Assembly: GCF_007829835.1 (NCBI RefSeq)
Contig: NZ_VIWP01000002.1
Coordinates: forward strand, 1-64,000
Length of the DNA stretch: 64,000 nucleotides
Reading direction: 5' to 3'
Source of the DNA: Neorhizobium alkalisoli
GTDB taxonomy: Bacteria > Pseudomonadota > Alphaproteobacteria > Rhizobiales > Rhizobiaceae
Part shown: piece by piece, positions 1-8,098 of the stretch
How positions within the stretch are numbered: the stretch's first letter is position 1
Layout of the letters: each line of letters starts with the position of its first letter
The notes under the pieces: model-generated
Database searches by the model: none
Told to the model about the DNA's origin: nothing
Seen by the model: the letters and a program-made list of their open reading frames with translations, nothing else
Made by a program: the position numbers and the translations under genes

Positions 1-1
1 C

Positions 2-1699
2 CCCGCTGAAAACATGCGAGGGACGGTTGAAACATGGGTCAATTCTCAATGGAAATATCGGGCTGCGCCGGGTCAGCTCTCAGTGGAAATCAACATTCAA
101 GGCGGATACAGCCCAAGCTCTGTCGCGCCGATCATCCGTGCCATTCGCGGCGCAGCCAAACGTGATTTTGTCCGCTCGAACCTGATCTACACGACGACTG
201 GCACATCGCCAGCCTACGTGCTGACCTACCTTGTCGCGCCTACAGCCTACAACAAAGGCGAGATTTACCGCTTCTTCGCCCATGCAGACAATACCGGTGC
301 TGCGACGATTAACATCAACGGCTTGGGCGCAAAGTCCCTGTTGAGCCAGCGCGGCGAAGCCCTGTCTGCTGGTCAGATCAAGACCGGCGATGCGGTTGAG
401 GCATATTACGATGGCACGAGCTTCCGCATTATCTCGAACGAGAAGCACAATGCCAAGCTGACCGGTGTACTGAACATCACCGATTCAGCGCCCGGTCTTC
501 TTTTCACCAACACGTCGAACACAGCAGCTAATACCAATGTCCGATTTGGTATGGTCGGGAACAATGCAGTGCTGACGGTCGGCACCTCGAACACCCTGAC
601 GGTATCGGCGAACAATCTGACCGTCGCTGGTTCGATCAACACAGCCGGTTTGACTTCGACGGCTGCAATTTCTTCGACAGGCAGCGTTACGGGTGCTGGA
701 CTGATCTCCACAGCCGGTATCAGCGCCACCGGCAACATTGCCTTGGCGGCAGGTGCTGAGCGTCAGATTTCGTTCGGCGATGCCGGTACCTATTTTTACG
801 GCAATTCGACCCAGACCGGTCTGTATTACCCTGCCGCGAACAAGTCGCCGTGGTATTACAACAAGTCTTCTGACCTTGTGAATTTTCAAGCGGGTGCACT
901 TCAGCACAACGGCACGACGGTCGTCATCAATAACGGCGGCACCTATTCGCTCAACATCACCGGCAATGCTGGTGGTAATGCTGCTACCGCGACGACTGCA
1001 ACGCGTGCAAACCAATTACTGCTCAATGGTTCTGGATATGCGAATTTCCATTGGTCAGGACAAGGCGGTCAGCCGACTTGGATGTGGGGCGCTGGCGACT
1101 CAGGCAATAGCTATCTTTACAACCCGTTGAACTTCAGCGTGAACTACGCCACTAGTGCGGGCAACGCGAACACTCTCGGTGGTCTCAGCAACGCCTACTT
1201 CATGCAGCGTCTTGTGAATACGTGGCTTACTGACAACGAAGGTGGTCTACGTTTTTACTTTAATTCCGGTAGCGGTCCCACCACAATTCGCAGCTCTGGT
1301 GATCCTATCGTGCGTTTTATGAACGGCAACGGTACCGTGGCTGCTCATGTTCGTGCAGGCGGCACCTACGAAAACCTCTCCGACCGTCGAACGAAATATG
1401 ACATTGTCGATGCGAACGATATCGGTCGTGACAACCTCATGGCTCTTCGACCGCGTTGGTACAAGCGTGTAGGCATCGACAAGGTTGAACTCGGCTGGAT
1501 TTCTCAGGAAACCCGTGAAGCTATCTCTGCCGCAGTGAACCCGATCAATCCGGACGACCCGGATGAGCTGCTGTACATCGATGAAAAGGCGATCTCAGTT
1601 GCGACTGTTGCGACCGTTCAAGAGCTTGTTGTCGAACTGGAAACCATAAAAGCTGAACTAGCAGCCCTGAAGCCGAAGACGCGCAAGAAAGCGGCTTGA
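2..1699 (+). CDS. Phage tail fibre protein with C-terminal S74 (intramolecular chaperone) domain, 5' end open
   Basis: This is a phage tail fibre or tailspike protein. The reading frame stays open to the left edge of the window; the first ATG is at 14, and the residues before it read on naturally, so the true start is probably outside. The first 140 residues resemble fibre domains with the phrase HADNTGAATININGLGAKSL followed by YDGTSFRIIS. The middle is a Thr/Ser/Asn/Gly-rich repetitive shaft. The last 110 residues carry LSDRRTKYDI, the hallmark of the peptidase S74 chaperone that trimerises the fibre and then cleaves itself off, and end in a short coiled coil (VQELVVELETIKAELAALK). A terminator follows directly. 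The family assignment is firm; the host receptor is unknown. Confidence 0.85.
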   Translation, partial: PAENMRGTVETWVNSQWKYRAAPGQLSVEINIQGGYSPSSVAPIIRAIRGAAKRDFVRSNLIYTTTGTSPAYVLTYLVAPTAYNKGEIYRFFAHADNTGAATININGLGAKSLLSQRGEALSAGQIKTGDAVEAYYDGTSFRIISNEKHNAKLTGVLNITDSAPGLLFTNTSNTAANTNVRFGMVGNNAVLTVGTSNTLTVSANNLTVAGSINTAGLTSTAAISSTGSVTGAGLISTAGISATGNIALAAGAERQISFGDAGTYFYGNSTQTGLYYPAANKSPWYYNKSSDLVNFQAGALQHNGTTVVINNGGTYSLNITGNAGGNAATATTATRANQLLLNGSGYANFHWSGQGGQPTWMWGAGDSGNSYLYNPLNFSVNYATSAGNANTLGGLSNAYFMQRLVNTWLTDNEGGLRFYFNSGSGPTTIRSSGDPIVRFMNGNGTVAAHVRAGGTYENLSDRRTKYDIVDANDIGRDNLMALRPRWYKRVGIDKVELGWISQETREAISAAVNPINPDDPDELLYIDEKAISVATVATVQELVVELETIKAELAALKPKTRKKAA

Positions 1700-1775
1700 A
1701 ACGAAACATTAGCGTCCTAATTTCTTCCTTGGACATCCCCTCTGAAGTCCAGTTTAGCATTCCCATCGAATTAGC

Positions 1776-1808
1776 CCGCGCTTTCTTATCCAAGGCGCGG
1801 TTTTTTTC
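1776..1808 (+). terminator. Intrinsic terminator after tail fibre gene
   Basis: A perfect 6-bp GC stem (CCGCGC/GCGCGG) with a 13-nt loop is followed by seven T residues. It lies about 75 bases after the fibre stop codon. Confidence 0.8.
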
Positions 1809-1969
1809 TTGAGAACGATCTACATCTTTTGATCAGCTTGTGCTGGAAGCCGCAGGACGTAGAGTCCTTATGGCTGACGCCTGTCTTTTCGGACAAGCTG
1901 GTGCGGTCAGCAGGCCCGCACAGAAGAGAAGCTGTGCGGGCTGTCGTCATTTGCGAACGACAGCGCTTA

Positions 1970-1991
1970 CTACCTCTTTTGGTGGAATTGA
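1970..1991. repeat. Left arm of 22-bp perfect inverted repeat
   Basis: The 22 bases from 1970 recur as an exact reverse complement at 3253-3274. The two arms enclose the RTX gene and the 48-codon ORF, about 1.26 kb apart. Confidence 0.85.
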
Positions 1992-2055
1992 TGTAATGTC
2001 GCACGGAGCTAAACTTATCTGCGCGTTGCTTCGTTCATAGAGCAGCGCCCACTAG

Positions 2056-2090
2056 GCTCGCGTGGTTCGAGCGTCTACGCGAGCTTTTTT
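2056..2090 (+). terminator. Intrinsic terminator upstream of RTX gene
   Basis: An 8-bp stem (GCTCGCGT/ACGCGAGC) is followed by six T residues. It shows that the RTX gene is transcribed separately from what precedes it, and argues against the GTG at 2062 as that gene's start. Confidence 0.8.
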
Positions 2091-2160
2091 CCATTCCGTG
2101 GAAAAGTTGAATTCTCGCCGTCAACATAAAATCAACGAGCGATCACTGGGAGTTCTGGCA

Positions 2161-2988
2161 ATGGTTGGACAAATCACCACGACTGACTTCAATGGCGAGA
2201 TCGTAGAACTCGCGCCACTCGGAACGATAATGGCATCGCTTTCTGTCGATGGATATACATCGGATCAGCTAAGTTTCTCCATCCAGCGTCAACAATACTG
2301 GTATGCCGAGACGGTTCTCTACAGCGATTCAATCGACACGAACGCCTTCAAAATCGAGGGCAGTAAGCTTGTAGTCGCCAGCGATGACGATCTGAATTTT
2401 TTTAGTTGGCGGGTTGAAGGTTTCGGGGTCAGTCTTCAGGCTCGTGATACGTCAGGCAATTTGGTCGCCAACACCTATTTGTCGTTCGACCCAATTGATA
2501 CATTGAACGACTACCGAGGGACGAACCACGCCGACAGGCTCGTCGGCACAGATGGAATGGAAAAAATAATCGCTGGCGCTGGTGATGATAAAATATACGC
2601 TAAAGGCGGCGACGACGTGCTATATGGCGGCAGAGGAAAGGACGTACTCGTCGGCGGAGCTGGTTCAGATACGTTTCTTTACAAATCCATCAAAGAAAGC
2701 ACGCTCAAAGCGCCGGACCTGATCGCGGAATGGGATCATTTCTCCCAATACAACATTCGAGATTTGATCGACCTATCGCCAATCGACGCCAATACGAAGG
2801 TCAGCGGAGATCAAGATTTTGACTGGCTAGGCTCAAAGAGTTTCAGCGGTCATGCTGGCGAATTGCGTTATGTGAAAGATAAGTCCGACACCTATGTCTA
2901 TGCAGATGTGAACGGCGACAAAAAAGCGGATTTCGCGATTCACATCGGGGAGGCTGTGAAGATGTACGCTGATGATTTCCTGCTTTGA
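2161..2988 (+). CDS. RTX-type calcium-binding protein with serralysin C-terminal (Peptidase_M10_C) secretion domain
   Basis: The product has 275 residues. The start at 2161 has a GGGAG site 8 bases upstream; an in-frame GTG at 2062 sits inside a terminator and is rejected. Residues about 1-145 match nothing I recognise. Residues about 155-185 hold nonapeptide calcium-binding repeats (GAGDDKIYAKGGDDVLYGG, then GGAGSDTF). The remainder closely follows the C-terminal domain of serralysin-type metalloproteases (PDLIAEW, IDLSPIDAN, FSGHAGELRY, DVNGDKKADF, ending ADDFLL), which normally serves as a type I secretion signal. The HExxHxxGxxH protease motif is absent. The protein is therefore a calcium-folding exported or virion-attached protein of unknown activity, sitting in phage DNA next to the tail fibre. 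Confidence 0.8.
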   Translation: MVGQITTTDFNGEIVELAPLGTIMASLSVDGYTSDQLSFSIQRQQYWYAETVLYSDSIDTNAFKIEGSKLVVASDDDLNFFSWRVEGFGVSLQARDTSGNLVANTYLSFDPIDTLNDYRGTNHADRLVGTDGMEKIIAGAGDDKIYAKGGDDVLYGGRGKDVLVGGAGSDTFLYKSIKESTLKAPDLIAEWDHFSQYNIRDLIDLSPIDANTKVSGDQDFDWLGSKSFSGHAGELRYVKDKSDTYVYADVNGDKKADFAIHIGEAVKMYADDFLL

Positions 2989-3060
2989 TGCGAGTATGTT
3001 CGAAGTTGACGCGGCTTGCATTGGATTTGTAAATCATCGCGGCGTTTACTAGCAAAATGT

Positions 3061-3207
3061 CTATTGGTCGTTCTCAGCACGCAGCGGAGTTTTGTCCCGC
3101 TTGCTATCGCTGCTGATTTGCTTAGATGCCCGTAAGCGACGGAGAAACTTAGAGAGCGCCGATAGGCTGTCCTGTTTTCCGTCCGCTTCCAATTCGTTGT
3201 CAGTCAT
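3061..3207 (-). CDS. Small 48-residue phage ORF
   Basis: A 48-codon frame begins at the ATG at 3205-3207, with a GGGGG stretch 5 bases upstream as ribosome binding site, and stops at TAG 3061-3063. The product is hydrophilic (MTDNELEADGKQDSLSALSK at the start, then a very basic stretch KFLRRLRASK). An in-frame ATG four codons upstream has a poorer site. It follows the endonuclease gene on the same strand, so the two may be cotranscribed. No family was recognised. Confidence 0.45.
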   Translation of the reverse strand: MTDNELEADGKQDSLSALSKFLRRLRASKQISSDSKRDKTPLRAENDQ

Positions 3208-3252
3208 ATCAACCCCCATTTGCTCGCACGATGCTAACGCGAAGCCTGTGGG

Positions 3253-3274
3253 TCAATTCCACCAAAAGAGGTAG
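3253..3274. repeat. Right arm of 22-bp perfect inverted repeat
   Basis: This is the exact reverse complement of 1970-1991. It abuts the terminator hairpin at 3273-3295 and the 3' end of the endonuclease gene. Confidence 0.85.
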
Positions 3275-3295
3275 GCCCCTTAGTGGGCCTTTTTA
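3273..3295 (+). terminator. Terminator hairpin facing the endonuclease gene
   Basis: A 6-bp stem (AGGCCC/GGGCCT) with a 6-nt loop is followed by a T-rich run on the plus strand. It would stop plus-strand transcription before it runs antisense into the endonuclease gene, whose stop codon lies inside the loop. Confidence 0.6.
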
Positions 3296-3750
3296 TTGCG
3301 TCGGGTATTGTTGTTCTGTTCGACAATCGTGGACCAGCGCAGATTACCGGGCTCATATCCCTTCTCATTGTCGATGCGGTCAATCGAGTAGCCAACGCCC
3401 GGTCGGAACTCGACACAGCGAGCAAACTCTTCGAACGACTTGAAATGATTTTGAATGCCCCTCGCCCCATAGTCTTTGTAGCGCGGGTGGTTCGGGTTGC
3501 TTGTGCGATTGCAGATGTTTTTCCAGCAGTTCCACAGTGAGGCCTGCTCTGTATCGGTGGACGTGCTGAAGCCGTGTCGGGTTTTGCCTGCGGCGTGCAT
3601 CTCATCGAAAATCTGATTGACCGATTTGCGGGCCTTGCGAGCATTGTAGTCTGCAAAGAGGTTGCGGACGTCGGCAAAGATAATGTCGCTATCGATTTTG
3701 ATAGAAGCGACGGATGCACTTTGAAATACGGTGTTGCTTTGAATAGTCAT
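3280..3750 (-). CDS. Phage HNH-like homing endonuclease family protein
   Basis: The product has 156 residues. The ATG at 3750 has an AGGAGA site at good distance. The C-terminal half carries the pattern typical of phage-borne HNH-like endonucleases: SLWNCWKNICNRTSNPNHP, then YKDYGARGI, then SIDRIDNEKGYEPGNLRW and EQNNNTRR. The Asp/Asn residues of SIDRIDN and the EPGNLRW segment make up the degenerate HNH core. The first 55 residues are not recognised. Such genes are frequent free-standing mobile elements in tailed phages. It runs against the direction of the flanking phage genes, as inserted endonuclease genes often do. Confidence 0.7.
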   Translation of the reverse strand: MTIQSNTVFQSASVASIKIDSDIIFADVRNLFADYNARKARKSVNQIFDEMHAAGKTRHGFSTSTDTEQASLWNCWKNICNRTSNPNHPRYKDYGARGIQNHFKSFEEFARCVEFRPGVGYSIDRIDNEKGYEPGNLRWSTIVEQNNNTRRNKKAH

Positions 3751-3881
3751 TTGAAAATCTCCTTAATAAACGCTTGCAATTTTATTTAGCGATTTTCAGT
3801 TTTTCAGAGTTCGAACACCGATATCGGAAACTAAGACGCCGGATTATCTAAATATCCCTGCAAGCATCAGGGAGAAATACA

Positions 3882-4220
3882 TTGATCAAAGCCATACTTA
3901 TTGGGCTGCAACAGACAGACAGCCAAATCCAAATCATTCAGCGCGGCGGGAAAAGGTTCGTGCTGGCACTCGCTATCGAGATCGCAACTACAGCCGATCA
4001 GATCGACAGCATCGACGCCACGACAGCGGTATCATTCAGTCTGGAAGAGGTGCCGCTCTCAGCCGCACGGAAACTGCTCGCTGAAATGGACGGCGATGCT
4101 GGCGCTATCGTCGCGATGCAGGACGGAAAGTCACTCAGCGGTGACGATCTTGAAGCGCTGAAGACCTATGTCCGGAGACATGTGAAGGCCCTGCCGGTGG
4201 CGACGATCAAGTCAGAATAA
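3882..4220 (+). CDS. Hypothetical phage protein, 112 residues
   Basis: The start is a TTG at 3882, with GGGAGAA about 8 bases upstream; no ATG in this frame has a comparable site. The sequence is mixed alpha/beta with an acidic middle (LLAEMDGDAGAIVAMQDGK) and a basic helix near the C-terminus (ALKTYVRRHVKAL). No signal peptide or membrane segment is visible and no family was recognised. The next gene starts 47 bases later on the same strand. Confidence 0.55.
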   Translation: MIKAILIGLQQTDSQIQIIQRGGKRFVLALAIEIATTADQIDSIDATTAVSFSLEEVPLSAARKLLAEMDGDAGAIVAMQDGKSLSGDDLEALKTYVRRHVKALPVATIKSE

Positions 4221-4267
4221 GCGGCTAGCTAAATAACCGTAGCAAAACATTTCTAGGAGATACGCAT

Positions 4268-4729
4268 ATGAAAACCAAAATCAATTTTACCAGCTTCGGT
4301 CGCTCTGCGAAAACCGGCACAATCGAGGGCAAGTTCAATGTTCGCGTGCCTTGGCTGGATGGCAAGATCGGTGAGTTCGATTACGAAAATGCAGTAATTA
4401 CTATCGATCCGGCTGAGCTGAAGGACGCTGTCTATCGCGAGCAGGTTCGAAAGATCGAGGACATCTTTCACGGCATGGACGGCATCAACATCGACGGCAC
4501 AGTGGTCATCGCCGAACGATCATACTTCACCAACGGTGAGCTTTATCGCGTCCGGGATACATTGCCAGAAGCTGGTAGCGCCCGCATTCAGTGCGAGTAT
4601 GCGACTAAGGATGACGAAGGCACTGACATTTGGACACCGTGCGAAGAAGCCTGCGACTTTGCAGAAATCGAGCCGTACATGACCGGGCTTGATGCCGTAT
4701 ATGACAGAGCAGGTCGTCAGAAGCATTGA
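4268..4729 (+). CDS. Hypothetical phage protein, 153 residues
   Basis: The ATG at 4268 has an AGGAG site 8-9 bases upstream, and a clean terminator follows the stop codon. The protein is acidic and cytoplasmic in character, with three cysteines clustered late (one in RIQCEYAT, two in WTPCEEACDF) and a beta-rich start (KINFTSFGRSAKTGTIEGK). No family was recognised. It is probably the last gene of a two-gene unit with its upstream neighbour. Confidence 0.65.
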   Translation: MKTKINFTSFGRSAKTGTIEGKFNVRVPWLDGKIGEFDYENAVITIDPAELKDAVYREQVRKIEDIFHGMDGINIDGTVVIAERSYFTNGELYRVRDTLPEAGSARIQCEYATKDDEGTDIWTPCEEACDFAEIEPYMTGLDAVYDRAGRQKH

Positions 4730-4746
4730 GCTATGAATAGACAAAG

Positions 4747-4777
4747 GGTCCGGCGCTTAGGTTCCGGACCTTTTTTG
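4747..4777 (+). terminator. Intrinsic terminator
   Basis: A 7-bp stem GGTCCGG/CCGGACC is followed by six T residues, 17 bases after the stop of the 153-residue protein gene. Confidence 0.85.
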
Positions 4778-4875
4778 TTGTCAGTCGAAAATCGATAGCT
4801 TTTCAGGGAACCAGTGAAGATCGATCTTGAGGCAGCGAAGGCGCCGCCCGTAACAACTGTTTAATCGCCCTTGAA

Positions 4876-4998
4876 ATGCTGCCGGTGATAGTATTTAATA
4901 TCGCCTGTGTGTTGTTAGCACTGCTAATTATTGAGTTAATTTTACGGTCTATCCCGATAAACGAACTCAAAATGGAATATGCTAACGAGCGCTTATAA
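4876..4998 (+). CDS. Possible 40-residue membrane peptide
   Basis: The 4778-5050 stretch is AT-rich compared with its surroundings and otherwise empty. It contains a 40-codon frame whose product begins MLPVIVFNIACVLLALLIIE, a clear transmembrane helix, followed by a charged tail ending NERL. There is no good Shine-Dalgarno sequence, so expression is uncertain. It could be a small phage membrane protein or the remnant of a longer membrane-anchored enzyme cut off at the integration boundary. Confidence 0.3.
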   Translation: MLPVIVFNIACVLLALLIIELILRSIPINELKMEYANERL

Positions 4999-5053
4999 AG
5001 CTACAGTAAATCAGTGACTTAGTCGTTCGCTGACTGGAAATCTGGCTTTTTAA

Positions 5054-5323
5054 GTCAATCACACCCCGATCATACCCCGATCATACGCCGGTCACACGCC
5101 GGTCTATCCGCGCGAAGTGGTGCGGCGGGCGCTGGAACTGTCAGCGACGGCGATCATTCTGGTCCACAATCATCCAAGTGGCGACCCGACACCGTCGCGG
5201 GCCGATATCGATATGACGAAGACGATCGTCGATACGGCAAAGCCGCTCGGGATCACCGTCCATGATCATATCATCATCGGCAAGGACGGGCATGCCAGCC
5301 TGAAGGGGCTAAGGCTGATCTGA
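5054..5323 (+). pseudogene. radC: radC 3' remnant (JAMM-domain protein), truncated at 5' end
   Basis: The frame downstream of a TAA at 5051-5053 reads VNHTP, then a short duplicated segment, then [35 protein letters not shown] and a normal C-terminus. This is the last third of RadC/YeeS-type proteins and includes the HxHx(10)D metal-binding signature. About 140 N-terminal residues (helix-hairpin-helix part and first JAMM glutamate) are missing. Immediately before the intact part, an imperfect direct repeat of roughly 11 bases recurs about four times (5058-5105). No start codon or binding site fits the whole remnant. It is most simply read as radC split by insertion of the phage DNA to its left. 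Confidence 0.75.
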
Positions 5324-5335
5324 GCGTCGGCGATT

Positions 5336-5478
5336 GCCCCTCATCCGCCTGCGTCCTTCGGACCCTTCTACCCGTCTTGACGGGGAGAAGGGATATGCCG
5401 CGGCGCCACCATTTTCTCGACACCGAGCGGGGCACGTCCCCTCTCCCCGCATGCGGGGAGAGGGTTAGGGTGAGGGGC
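5336..5478. repeat. Rhizobial intergenic palindromic element (RIME-like)
   Basis: The outer arms GCCCCTCA (5336-5343) and TGAGGGGC (5471-5478) enclose a long perfect palindrome centred on GCATGC (5438-5464, CCCTCTCCCCGC and its complement). The GGGGAGAGGGTTAGGGTGAGG style is typical of the dispersed RIME elements of rhizobia. Its placement in the 184-base gap between two converging genes is also typical. It can fold into a strong bidirectional hairpin and may act as a transcription stop. Confidence 0.75.
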
Positions 5479-5507
5479 AGACGTCAAAGCGGTTGCCAAG
5501 CTGGCAG

Positions 5508-7319
<1,812 letters not shown>

Positions 7320-7330
7320 CAAAACTTCCT

Positions 7331-8095
7331 TCATCGCGATTTCAACGGAGTGGCAAAGGAGGCGGACGGACGGCCTTCGGCGAGCCGTTCGGCCTCAAGG
7401 GCAGCGATTTTTTCGTCGATGACGCGCCGGTCGATCATGCCATGCGGGTTTTCGCGGGTCGGCATGGTTTCGGCGACATGCAGGTACCGTTCCTGAGCCA
7501 CCGTATAGAGGCGGCGCAGTTCGGCAAGCGGATCGGCGTGGTCGTCGGCATGGAGACGCAGCCAGGGATAATCCTGGTCGCGATAGATGACGATCGCCGC
7601 CGATTGTTTTCCGCGCTTGTCGCCGCCGGCCTTTTCGCCGGCATCCATGGCGTCGAGAAAACGCTCGGCCAGCGGCGCACCCGCGGCGGCGCGCTCCTTG
7701 TAGACACGCAGCGTCTCGGCGATCACCTCGGGGCCGGCGAGCATATTGCCGGCGACAGAGACATTGTCGTCGACCAGATGGCCGGCCCAGTCGATGCAGT
7801 TTTCGCCGGTATAGGCGGCGTTGCGGCCGTCTGCGTCGATGAGGTGCATCTGTCTCTGGCGATGGCCGTCGTCGCGCGCGGTCAGCGTCTCGATGATCTT
7901 GGCCGGCGCCATGCCTTCATCCAGAAGCTTGAGGCCATCTGTGCCGTAAAGCGGGCTGACAAATGCCTGGGTGGCGATGGCGCCGACCCTGCCCCTGATA
8001 TGCGGCACAGCGCTGCCGACCGAAAAGAAGCGGCTGGCGACGGCGCTGCCGAGATGGTCCGTCTCAGGATCACGCGCGACGATCGACCAGGTCAT
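7331..8095 (-). CDS. DUF1028 family Ntn-hydrolase-like protein
   Basis: The product has 254 residues. The N-terminus MTWSIVARDPETDHLGSAVA and the segments RVGAIATQAFV and SVAGNML are characteristic of DUF1028, a family with an N-terminal-nucleophile hydrolase-like fold, often found beside peptidases and peptide importers. No signal peptide is visible. It starts 3 bases after the upstream enzyme gene and its stop lies only 11 bases before the preferred ATPase start, so it is translated as part of the operon. A role in hydrolysing an imported amide or peptide is inference. Confidence 0.8.
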   Translation of the reverse strand: MTWSIVARDPETDHLGSAVASRFFSVGSAVPHIRGRVGAIATQAFVSPLYGTDGLKLLDEGMAPAKIIETLTARDDGHRQRQMHLIDADGRNAAYTGENCIDWAGHLVDDNVSVAGNMLAGPEVIAETLRVYKERAAAGAPLAERFLDAMDAGEKAGGDKRGKQSAAIVIYRDQDYPWLRLHADDHADPLAELRRLYTVAQERYLHVAETMPTRENPHGMIDRRVIDEKIAALEAERLAEGRPSASFATPLKSR

Positions 8096-8098
8096 GGT

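Larger units (their letters stand above)
1840..2090 (+). ncRNA. Candidate structured phage RNA ending in a terminator
   Basis: No convincing gene lies here, but the stretch is rich in secondary structure. There is a small hairpin at 1855-1867, an imperfect one near 1879-1898, a perfect 10-bp hairpin at 1914-1941 (8-nt loop), a 7-bp hairpin at 1941-1963, and a classical intrinsic terminator at 2056-2090. The only ORF across it (66 codons) has no ribosome binding site and odd composition. A phage small RNA or a long structured leader or trailer would both fit. No known RNA family was recognised. Confidence 0.3.

Noticed and set aside
2062..2160. GTG start for the RTX protein
   Set aside because: It lies within an intrinsic terminator stem; the ATG at 2161 has a proper binding site.
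3249..3263. tRNA T-arm-like sequence near the right 22-bp repeat
   Set aside because: The GTGG-GTCAATT-CCAC hairpin lacks the TTC loop consensus and no cloverleaf can be built around it.
5058..5105. CRISPR-like short repeats
   Set aside because: The 11-base units are adjacent with no spacers; they are explained by duplication inside the radC remnant.
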